This document shows positions 1 to 6,208 of a stretch of 7,708 nt of DNA, one piece after another. The stretch is from Bacillota bacterium. GTDB taxonomy: Bacteria > Bacillota > UBA4882 > UBA10575. The stretch's first letter is position 1, and each line of letters starts with the position of its first letter. Both the position numbers and the translations under genes were made by a program. A model generated the notes under the pieces. The model did no database searches and was not told where the DNA came from. It saw nothing but the letters and a program-made list of their open reading frames with translations. The stretch covers positions 1 through 7,708 of the forward strand of contig JAAYMP010000179.1 in NCBI GenBank assembly GCA_012521315.1. Reading direction: 5' to 3'.

Positions 1-1042
1 CCTCCGTCCCCCGGCGGGCCGCCGTACCGGCTTCGAGGAAAAGGGCCACCCCCCGCTTGAGCTTAGCCACCCCGAGCTTTTCGGAAATGGCCCGGGCGGC
101 CTCTTTCTCCGCCGGAATGAAGGGCACGGCGTCCGCGGTCTCCGGCCACAGCAAAAGGAGGAGATCCCGGAAGAAGCCGGCCACCTGCCGCGCAAAGAGC
201 GGCAGATCCTTCCCTTCGGCGCCGGCCCTTTGGATCAGCCGGAAGCCGGCGGCCGGATTGGCCGCCGCAACGGCCTCGCCCAAGGCAAGCAAGGTCTCGT
301 TCTCCACCAAACCCAGGACGGCCCGGACATCGGCGGCCGTCAGCTTCCCTTCGGCGTAAGCCAAGCCCTGTTCCAAAAGGCCGATGGCGTCACGCATTCC
401 GCCGTCCGTCACCTGGCCAATCAAACGGAGGGCTTCTTCCTCGGCGGTCAGTCCTTCGGCCGCCACTACCCGGGCCAGGTGGGTGCTGATCTCCTGGCTC
501 GTCAAGCGTTTGAAATCAAACTTTTGGCACCGGGAAAGAATGGTGGCCGGCACTTTGTGCCCCTCGGTCGTGGCAAAAATAAAGATCACATGCGGCGGCG
601 GCTCCTCCAACGTCTTCAAGAGCGCGTTGAAGGCTTCGGCCGTTAGCATATGGACCTCGTCAATGATGTAGACCTTATATTCCCCTTCCACCGGTGTAAA
701 CTTTACTTTCTCTCTTAAATCCCGGACCTCGTCGATCCCGCGGTTGGAAGCACCGTCGATCTCCAGCACATCCAGGGAAACCCCGTCATTGATCCGCTGA
801 CAACTGGGGCACTGGTTGCAAGGATCGGGGTTTTCCCCCCGCCCGGTACAGTTCACCGCCTTCGCCAGGATCTTCGCGGCCGATGTTTTCCCGGTCCCGC
901 GGGGGCCGGTAAAAAGATAAGCGTGGGCCACCTTGTTATAGAGCAGCGCATTGCGTAACGTCCGGACCACATGCTCTTGCCCGACAAAACCTTCGGTGAA
1001 ACTGAGGGGCCGCCACTTGCGATAAAGACTAAGATACTCCAA
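1..1042 (-). CDS. dnaX: DNA polymerase III subunit gamma/tau, N-terminal part (truncated by left window edge)
   Basis: This is the clamp-loader ATPase subunit of the replicative polymerase, a cytoplasmic AAA+ protein that loads the sliding clamp. My reading of the minus strand gives 347 codons before the window edge, starting (M)EYLSLYRKWRP, the typical DnaX N-terminus. Visible in order are a Walker A motif GPRGTGKT (residues 46-53), a zinc module with Cys at 65, 75, 78 and 81, a Walker B/DExx motif IIDEVH (126-131), the SRC motif with its arginine finger (170-172) and a sensor-2-like GGMRDA. The start is TTG (1042-1040): no ATG lies in frame between the promoter region and this codon, the protein aligns from here, and AAGGA sits 11 nt upstream. 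The C-terminal tau region and any programmed frameshift site lie outside the window. The zinc module has nine residues between its first two Cys, one more than the usual eight. Confidence 0.97.
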   Translation of the reverse strand, partial: MEYLSLYRKWRPLSFTEGFVGQEHVVRTLRNALLYNKVAHAYLFTGPRGTGKTSAAKILAKAVNCTGRGENPDPCNQCPSCQRINDGVSLDVLEIDGASNRGIDEVRDLREKVKFTPVEGEYKVYIIDEVHMLTAEAFNALLKTLEEPPPHVIFIFATTEGHKVPATILSRCQKFDFKRLTSQEISTHLARVVAAEGLTAEEEALRLIGQVTDGGMRDAIGLLEQGLAYAEGKLTAADVRAVLGLVENETLLALGEAVAAANPAAGFRLIQRAGAEGKDLPLFARQVAGFFRDLLLLLWPETADAVPFIPAEKEAARAISEKLGVAKLKRGVALFLEAGTAARRGTE

Positions 1043-1089
1043 TTGTTTCCCCGTCCTTTTCCCGTTCCGCGCTGAGCGTGTTATCTTTA

Positions 1090-1118
1090 TTTAAAACAAA
1101 AAAAAAGAAAAACGTCAA
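1090..1118 (-). promoter_or_regulatory. Candidate sigma-A-type promoter for dnaX
   Basis: Reading the minus strand, TTGACG (1118-1113) is followed after 17 nt by TTTAAA (1095-1090), which are 5/6 and 4/6 matches to TTGACA and TATAAT. The spacer is nearly pure T. A transcript from here would have a leader of about 40 nt before the TTG start of dnaX. The T-run could also serve as the tail of a weak terminator for the nitroreductase gene, but the only hairpin before it (AACG/CGTT around five bases) is just four base pairs. Inference from motif matches only. Confidence 0.45.
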
Positions 1119-1134
1119 CCGTTAAATATAATCG

Positions 1135-1641
1135 TTAAAAAGAATCGTATGAAACAATCTCCGCCAGCGGCTTCCGGGGCCTGGCCTCCGGCTGCTCGGC
1201 CGGATAACCGAGGGGCATCAACGCCACCACCTTACAAGCCGGGGGAATCCGTAAGATCCTTTTGACTTCCTCCTGGTCAAAAGCGCCAATCCAACAAGCA
1301 CCCAGGCCAAAGGCGGTCGCCGCCAGCACCAGATGGGTCATGGCGATGGTCAAATCCACCGCGTAAGTGGGCACCCCGCAACCCATGACCCGTTCGGGAT
1401 TGAGGGCAACCCCGGCAATGACCACAGGCGCCGTCCCGACGAAAGGCTGGCCGGTCGCGGCGGCGACCCGCCGGATCTGGTCCAAGTCTTTAATCACTAC
1501 AAAACGCCACTCCTGCCGGTTCCGGGCGGAAGGAGCAAGCCGGACGGCTTCCAGAAGCTGCCCCAGGGTTTTTTCTTCCACCGGACGGTCCTGGAACCGT
1601 CGAATACTCCTGCGTTCTTTGATTGCCTCCATCACATGCAT
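1135..1641 (-). CDS. Nitroreductase-family FMN-dependent oxidoreductase
   Basis: A cytoplasmic flavoprotein of the nitroreductase superfamily, whose members bind FMN as homodimers and use NAD(P)H to reduce nitroaromatics, quinones, flavins or other substrates. The actual substrate is not predictable. The 168-residue product is typical in length. Family features are the N-terminal RRSIRRF motif (residues 10-16, FMN-phosphate contacts), APSARNRQEW (36-45), the GLGACWIGAF segment (112-121), MPLGYPAE (142-149) and a basic patch near R154-K157. I chose the ATG at 1641 because GGAGG lies 8 nt upstream. An in-frame ATG at 1671 would add ten residues, but it has a weaker site and lies almost at the predicted transcription start. 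The gene lies between the efflux operon terminator and dnaX and appears separately transcribed. Nothing in the sequence ties it functionally to either neighbour. Confidence 0.9.
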   Translation of the reverse strand: MHVMEAIKERRSIRRFQDRPVEEKTLGQLLEAVRLAPSARNRQEWRFVVIKDLDQIRRVAAATGQPFVGTAPVVIAGVALNPERVMGCGVPTYAVDLTIAMTHLVLAATAFGLGACWIGAFDQEEVKRILRIPPACKVVALMPLGYPAEQPEARPRKPLAEIVSYDSF

Positions 1642-1679
1642 CCGCTTCACCTCCCGGCTTCTCCTTGCCATTATCCTCT

Positions 1680-1709
1680 ATTATGAAATATTCCATAAAA
1701 TTTCCCCAA
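1680..1709 (-). promoter_or_regulatory. Candidate promoter of the nitroreductase gene
   Basis: On the minus strand TTGGGG (1709-1704) is followed after 18 nt by CATAAT (1685-1680), a weak -35 and a 5/6 match to the -10 consensus. Initiation about seven bases downstream would leave a leader of roughly 30 nt before the ATG at 1641. Motif-based inference only. Confidence 0.35.
1681..1698. promoter_or_regulatory. Near-perfect 18-bp palindrome overlapping the nitroreductase promoter (candidate operator)
   Basis: The sequence TTATGAAATATTCCATAA is an inverted repeat with eight of nine base pairs symmetric; only positions 6 and 13 fail to pair. It covers the candidate -10 element and part of the spacer, a position where a dimeric repressor would block transcription. 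Its size and symmetry fit winged-helix repressors of the MarR or HxlR kind that often control nitroreductases. No such regulator gene is in the window, so the identity of any binder is unknown. Confidence 0.4.
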
Positions 1710-1734
1710 ACTCCTGCCGTTTTCATTGTATACC

Positions 1735-1773
1735 AAAAGAAGAAGGGGTTATCCGCCGAGCGGATAACCCCTT
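1735..1773 (-). terminator. Rho-independent terminator of the efflux operon
   Basis: A perfect 14-bp inverted repeat, AAGGGGTTATCCGC and its complement (1743-1756 and 1760-1773), encloses a three-base loop. On the minus strand it is followed by CTTCTTTT, a T-rich tail. It begins 22 nt past the stop codon of the permease gene. The plus-strand side is C-rich rather than T-rich, so it acts mainly on the minus-strand transcript. Confidence 0.88.
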
Positions 1774-1795
1774 CCCCCGTTGACCGTCGGCAAAA

Positions 1796-3007
1796 TCATT
1801 CATAACTTAGGGCAATGACCGGATCCAGTTTCGAAGCCTTCCGGGCCGGGTAGATCCCGAAGAAGACCCCAACCAGCAGCGAAAAGGAGAACGCCACCAG
1901 GATGGAAGTATGGGTGACGACCAGTGGCCAGCCGCCGATCCGCGCTACCCCGACGGCCCCCACCCAACCGAGGCCAATGCCGAGCAGACCGCCCAACCCG
2001 CTCATGGTCAGCGCTTCAATGATGAATTGGGCCATAATATGACGGCTTTTCGCTCCCAAGGCTTTCCGGATTCCAATCTCCCTGGTTCTTTCCGTCACCG
2101 AAACCAACATGATATTCATAATCCCAATCCCGCCGACCAGGAGGGAGATGCCGGCAATCCCGCCCAGCATGAGGCTTAAGGTCCCGGTCACCTGGGTAAT
2201 CGTCTCCAATAGTTGCTCCTGGCTGGTCACCCGGAACCGGTCCGCACTGCCCAGGTAACGGGTGAGGAAGTATTCAATCTCGCCCACGGCCGCCTTGGCC
2301 GCCGCCGCCGAAACCGCCTGGGCAGTATAGCCGTTTACGTATTTACGGTTGTTGATCTTTTTCATGATCACCGAGGCGGGGATAAAGGCCTGGTTTTCGA
2401 TGTTCCCCCACGCGCCGGTCCCCTTCTCCTCCATGACCCCGACCACTACAAACAGGTAATTCCGGTTGCGGGCAAACAGCTTAACCGTTTGCCCCAAGGG
2501 ATCCGTCTCCGGAAAGAGCTCTTGCGCCAAACCGGAACCGAGGACCATCACATTGATGGCGTTGGCCTCGTGCTCTTCCGTAATGAACTGCCCCCGCGCC
2601 GGGTAGAAGTTGTAGATCTGCTGGTAAACGGGGGTTACCCCCACCACTTGCGTCTGGTAGTTGTTACTTCCGGCAATCAACAGGCCGGAGGTCTGCACAT
2701 TTGGCATAATACGCCCGACCGAAGGGCAGTTTTGCCGGATTTGCGCGGCCAGTTCCATAGTGAAGAGATCCGTGGCGGTGAAGCTGATCCGGCCACTGGT
2801 TCCCCGGCGGATCCCCGGACTAATCGTGATCAGGTTTGAGCCCAACTGCGAGATCTGGCTGGTCACTTGCGAGCGGGCCCCGGAACCCACCGAGACGATG
2901 GCGATTACCGCGCCAACGCCGATAATGATCCCCAGCATCGAAAGGAAAGAACGGAGTTTGTTCACGGTCAAGCTGTCAAAGGCCATCCGTAAAATCTCAA
3001 GAATCAT
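1796..3007 (-). CDS. MacB/FtsX-type ABC transporter permease
   Basis: The inner-membrane permease of a type VII (MacB-like) ABC exporter, a mechanotransmission protein rather than a conventional channel. The 403-residue layout is canonical: an N-terminal transmembrane helix (about 22-42), a large extracytoplasmic MacB periplasmic core domain (about 45-270) and three C-terminal FtsX-domain helices (about 278-303, 326-350, 367-386). The conserved loop TERTREIGIRKALGAK (305-320), which contacts the ATPase, and the terminal YPARKASKLDPVIAL are clear. In E. coli MacB the ATPase is fused to this domain; here it is a separate gene, as is common in other bacteria. The ATG overlaps the ATPase stop codon as ATGA (3007-3004), with GAGGTGAT just upstream, indicating translational coupling. 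It is the last gene of the operon, followed by the hairpin terminator at 1743-1773. The substrate is unknown. Confidence 0.95.
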   Translation of the reverse strand: MILEILRMAFDSLTVNKLRSFLSMLGIIIGVGAVIAIVSVGSGARSQVTSQISQLGSNLITISPGIRRGTSGRISFTATDLFTMELAAQIRQNCPSVGRIMPNVQTSGLLIAGSNNYQTQVVGVTPVYQQIYNFYPARGQFITEEHEANAINVMVLGSGLAQELFPETDPLGQTVKLFARNRNYLFVVVGVMEEKGTGAWGNIENQAFIPASVIMKKINNRKYVNGYTAQAVSAAAAKAAVGEIEYFLTRYLGSADRFRVTSQEQLLETITQVTGTLSLMLGGIAGISLLVGGIGIMNIMLVSVTERTREIGIRKALGAKSRHIMAQFIIEALTMSGLGGLLGIGLGWVGAVGVARIGGWPLVVTHTSILVAFSFSLLVGVFFGIYPARKASKLDPVIALSYE

Positions 3008-3687
3008 GCGATCACCTCGTCTTTCTGCACCAGGCCGTCCCGGATCTGGATGACCCGGCGGGCTTGTTTGGCAATCTCCGGGTCATGGGTGACGATAACG
3101 ATGGTATGGCCTTCTTCGTTTAAGTGGCGGAAGATCCCCAAAATCTCCTGCCCGGTTTTGGAGTCCAGGTTCCCCGTGGGTTCATCCGCCAAGATCAAGG
3201 ACGGATTGTTGATCAAAGCGCGGGCGATCGCCACCCGCTGTTTTTGGCCGCCGGAGATCTCGTTGGGCCGGTGGTGGAGGCGATCCCCCAGCCCCACTTG
3301 GCGCAAGGCCTCCTCCGCCAGCTTCAACTGGCGGCGGCGTCCACGGACACCGCCGTAGATCAAAGGCACACAGACATTCTGCAATATGTTGGCTTTTGGT
3401 AAGAGATTAAACTGTTGGAAAACAAAACCGATCTTTTTATTCCGGATCTCGGCCAGTTCATTATCGGAAACCGTGCTCACATCCTGCCCTTCCAGGTAGT
3501 AATGACCGCCGGTCGGCTGGTCGAGGCAGCCCAGGATGTGCATGAGCGTTGATTTTCCGGATCCCGACGGCCCGATGATCGCCACAAACTCCCCGGCTTC
3601 AATCTGAAAGGAAACGCCTTTCAAGGCTTCCACCTGAACTGGACCCATCCGGTAGATCTTTTGTAAATTAACCACTTGAATTAACAT
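3004..3687 (-). CDS. MacB/LolD-type ABC transporter ATP-binding protein
   Basis: The cytoplasmic nucleotide-binding subunit that powers the adjacent permease, working as a dimer. All ABC motifs are intact in the 227 residues: Walker A GPSGSGKST (39-47), Q-loop FVFQQFNLLP (88-97), the signature as ISGGQ (144-148, a common variant of LSGGQ), Walker B with catalytic glutamate LILADEPT (164-171), D-loop NLDS (173-176) and switch histidine H201. The ADEPTGNLDS stretch and the overall length are typical of the MacB/LolD/FtsE group. The start ATG lies 4 nt after the adaptor gene, and its ribosome binding site AGGTGA overlaps the adaptor stop codon. Its own stop codon overlaps the permease start. Confidence 0.96.
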   Translation of the reverse strand: MLIQVVNLQKIYRMGPVQVEALKGVSFQIEAGEFVAIIGPSGSGKSTLMHILGCLDQPTGGHYYLEGQDVSTVSDNELAEIRNKKIGFVFQQFNLLPKANILQNVCVPLIYGGVRGRRRQLKLAEEALRQVGLGDRLHHRPNEISGGQKQRVAIARALINNPSLILADEPTGNLDSKTGQEILGIFRHLNEEGHTIVIVTHDPEIAKQARRVIQIRDGLVQKDEVIA

Positions 3688-3691
3688 TTTC

Positions 3692-4747
3692 TCACCTGCC
3701 GAAGCGGATTCCCGCGCGCGGGGCCGGGGCCGGTTGACGCTGCCCTGAATTGGAGCCTGCTCCAGAAAATTGGTAGGTATTGATCATGATCTCATCACCG
3801 GGGGCGAGCCCTTCCTTGATCACCACTGAAAAGCCGTTGCTCGGGCCGGTCACCACCGGCGTCGGCACCGGCCGGCCATCCACGATCTTCATCACCTGTT
3901 CCTGGCCGCGGCTGTTAAAAATCGCGGTAATCGGCACCATAATCTGGTCTTTAATCTCTTCAACAATGATCTCCACTTCGGCTGAATACTCCGGTTTCAG
4001 CAAGGGGGATTCTTCGGTCAACACAATCTTCACCGGTAAAGAGACGACCCCGCTCTCGTTAACCGCCTGCAGGGCAACCTCTTTAACCCGGCCTTCGAAC
4101 CGCCGGTCCGGGATGGCCTCCACTTTAATGATGGTCTTCTGCCCCACCGCCACCTGTGTACTTTCATTCTCACTGATCTTCACTTCAATTTCATAGGGCC
4201 CATCGGCGATGATCGTCCCCACCACATACTGATCGCTCGTTCCCACGTAATCGCCGACGTCCACCAGGTCGCGGGTGATGATCCCGTCAAAGGGCGCCCG
4301 TAACTTCGTGGCGGTCAAGTTCTTCTCGGCGAGCTTCAGATTTAACTCCGCCTCCTTAATCTCCCGTTCCAAACCGTTAATTAAGGCCAAATCATAGGCC
4401 CGCTTCGCCTGAAGATAATCCAGTTCCTGACGGGTGGAATCAAGCGCCACCAGGATCTCGTCTTTCTTCACCTGCCGCCCGACCTTGAGGTTATCGCTGA
4501 CCACGCGCCCGCTCACACTGAAAACCAAATCCTTGATCTGCTGGGGCGATAAATATCCACTGGCCGTAATCGTCTTTTGAAAATCACCCTTCTCCACCTT
4601 CATCACGGCGCTGGCCGGTACTTCCTGGTTTAACGGCCCGTTTCCGGCCGACTTGGCCCGACGGCCTTTAACCGCAAAAAAGATCGCCACCCCAACCACT
4701 AAGATCACAATTACTGGTAGGAACCAACGTTGTTTTCGCTTCTTCAT
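3692..4747 (-). CDS. Periplasmic adaptor (membrane fusion protein) of the MacA/HlyD/RND-adaptor family
   Basis: It links the inner-membrane ABC transporter to the TolC-like duct. The 351-residue protein has a basic N-terminus and one transmembrane anchor (about 9-27) with no lipobox cysteine, so it is membrane-anchored rather than a lipoprotein. Next come a lipoyl half-motif (about 72-103), an alpha-helical hairpin (about 104-146), the second lipoyl half-motif with KLRAPFDGIITRDLVDVGDYV (about 148-168), a beta-barrel domain (about 185-262) and a membrane-proximal domain ending near 325. The last 25 residues are a flexible Gly/Ser/Pro/Gln-rich tail. The hairpin is only about 40-45 residues, much shorter than the roughly 75 I recall for E. 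coli MacA. The ATG is preceded by AGGGGG at 7 nt. The gene starts 45 nt after the full-length TolC gene and ends 4 nt before the ATPase gene. Confidence 0.93.
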   Translation of the reverse strand: MKKRKQRWFLPVIVILVVGVAIFFAVKGRRAKSAGNGPLNQEVPASAVMKVEKGDFQKTITASGYLSPQQIKDLVFSVSGRVVSDNLKVGRQVKKDEILVALDSTRQELDYLQAKRAYDLALINGLEREIKEAELNLKLAEKNLTATKLRAPFDGIITRDLVDVGDYVGTSDQYVVGTIIADGPYEIEVKISENESTQVAVGQKTIIKVEAIPDRRFEGRVKEVALQAVNESGVVSLPVKIVLTEESPLLKPEYSAEVEIIVEEIKDQIMVPITAIFNSRGQEQVMKIVDGRPVPTPVVTGPSNGFSVVIKEGLAPGDEIMINTYQFSGAGSNSGQRQPAPAPRAGIRFGR

Positions 4748-4792
4748 CGGTGAACCCCCTCTATGCCCCTTCCTTGGACCGGTTGCCTGTAC

Positions 4793-6202
4793 TTATAGCA
4801 TCCCAACCAAATGAAACAGCCGGAGCTTGCGCAAAAGGACCTGGTCTGTCGCGGCCTTATAACCGATCTCCGCGCTTTTCTCCTCCAGCTGCTTTAAGTT
4901 CCAGTCTTTTTCCGCCAGAAAACCAGCCGCCCTTTGCTGCGGGTAAACCTCGGTCTCCAAGCGCACTTTGGCCAAAGCCAACTCCTTCTCCTCGACTTGC
5001 AACTCAGCCAGGGCGACCTCGTTGAGCAAACTCCGTAGCTCCGTGTCCAACTGGGCGCTTAAACTCTTTTCCTCCCGGTCTACCGCTTCCAGCTGGGCTT
5101 CGAAATTCTCCCGCTCCAGCCGGCGGATCCCCCCGTCCCACAGCTTATAATTGAGGTTCAGGTTAAGGGTCCAGCTTTGCCGGGACGAATCGTAGATCCC
5201 GCCGCCACTGACCTGCGGCCAATACTCCCCTTGTTTCCACCGCCAATCCTGTTCCAACTGGGCACGGTCCAAACGTTTGGCGGCCAGTTGGTAATGGGTA
5301 GCCTCCAACCGTTGTGCATACGCCGGATAGTCTTGCGAGGTCACGGGTTGCGCTTGGACCTCCGCTTGGAGCAGCCGGAGGTAATTATTGTCCTCCGCCA
5401 ACTTCACTTGGTAATCCGCCGGTAAACCCAACGCCAGCCGCCACTGGCGCTCGGCTTCCTGAAAACGGTTGGCGGCTTGTTGCCGTTTGTATTCCGCTTG
5501 TTTCAAAGCGACTTGGGCGCTGAGAAGCTGGGTCTGGCCGGCTTCCCCGATCGCCGCGCGCTCCCGGGTCAACTCCATTTCCTCAACGGCGAGGCGGTAC
5601 TCGGCTTCCGCCACCGTCAGTTGTTCCGCCAGACGCAGTAAATTGAGGTAGCCTTCCAGCCAGTCAATCTTCATCCGGGTCGCTTGCCAAGCCAAGTCCG
5701 CTTCCGCCTTTTGTAAACTATTCAGCGTCCGGAAATACCTCTGTTCTTCCGCCGCGGGAACCCAAGGATAAAGCCGTTGGTTGAAGGAGAAGGTAAAGCC
5801 GACCTCCGGTTCGTCCGCGGTGTTTAAATCCTTCTTTAAGGTTAACTGCGGTTCTAAAGCAAGCCCGAACCGGAAGGCTTTGCGGCCGGTCAGCCCGGCC
5901 CGCACCTGTTCCATCTCCTCCTGGCCGGAGGCTGGACCCGCCGTCTCCCCTGTTCCGGAAAGACTCGCTCCCCCGTCCAAGCTCAACTGCCAGTGCAGCC
6001 CCGCTTCGATGATGGCCAGTTCCCGCTGGAGCTGTTCCACCTCTTGCCGCAATGCGACCAGGGACGGGCTATGCTCGAGACCCCAGGCGATTGCCGCGGC
6101 CAAACTATCCGGTTCGGCAGCCGCTTGCCCCCAGACGGGCTGGACCAGGAAAAGCAGCAGCAGGAAAAGGCAGTGGATCAGCAAAGGTTTCCCTTTTTTC
6201 AT
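4793..6202 (-). CDS. TolC-family outer-membrane efflux protein (full length)
   Basis: The predicted outer-membrane exit duct, acting as a trimer. The 469 residues begin with a clear signal peptide: MKKGK, a leucine-rich core (7-20) and probable cleavage after VWG (residue 25). The protein then shows the two-repeat TolC layout. Helix 34-66 leads into a beta-rich insert of about 70 residues (68-140), followed by long helices to 258 with a tip turn near AAIGEAGQTQLL (216-227). Repeat two has a helix at about 295-322, a strand pair at about 325-356 containing YWPQVSGGGIYD and LNLNLNYKLWDGG, then helices to the C-terminus with a second tip near 420-430. Helices are rich in Glu, Gln, Leu and Ala, as usual for this family. 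GGAGG lies 11 nt before the ATG and only 6 nt separate it from the preceding TolC-like gene. Confidence 0.92.
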   Translation of the reverse strand: MKKGKPLLIHCLFLLLLFLVQPVWGQAAAEPDSLAAAIAWGLEHSPSLVALRQEVEQLQRELAIIEAGLHWQLSLDGGASLSGTGETAGPASGQEEMEQVRAGLTGRKAFRFGLALEPQLTLKKDLNTADEPEVGFTFSFNQRLYPWVPAAEEQRYFRTLNSLQKAEADLAWQATRMKIDWLEGYLNLLRLAEQLTVAEAEYRLAVEEMELTRERAAIGEAGQTQLLSAQVALKQAEYKRQQAANRFQEAERQWRLALGLPADYQVKLAEDNNYLRLLQAEVQAQPVTSQDYPAYAQRLEATHYQLAAKRLDRAQLEQDWRWKQGEYWPQVSGGGIYDSSRQSWTLNLNLNYKLWDGGIRRLERENFEAQLEAVDREEKSLSAQLDTELRSLLNEVALAELQVEEKELALAKVRLETEVYPQQRAAGFLAEKDWNLKQLEEKSAEIGYKAATDQVLLRKLRLFHLVGML

Positions 6203-6208
6203 GGTCGT

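Noticed and set aside
1090..1137. A terminator for the nitroreductase gene
   Set aside because: There is a long T-rich run on the minus strand, but the only preceding hairpin is four base pairs. I read the stretch mainly as the spacer of the dnaX promoter, so read-through into dnaX remains possible.
1642..1671. An upstream ATG at 1671 as the nitroreductase start
   Set aside because: It would add ten residues (MARRSREVKR) not typical of the family. Its ribosome binding site is weaker than the GGAGG placed 8 nt before the ATG at 1641, and it sits almost on the predicted transcription start.
2213..2839. A 208-codon open frame on the plus strand opposite the permease gene
   Set aside because: It lies wholly within a clear MacB/FtsX-type permease, has low-complexity basic composition and no family features. 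Other plus-strand frames over the adaptor, ATPase, nitroreductase and dnaX are rejected for the same reason.
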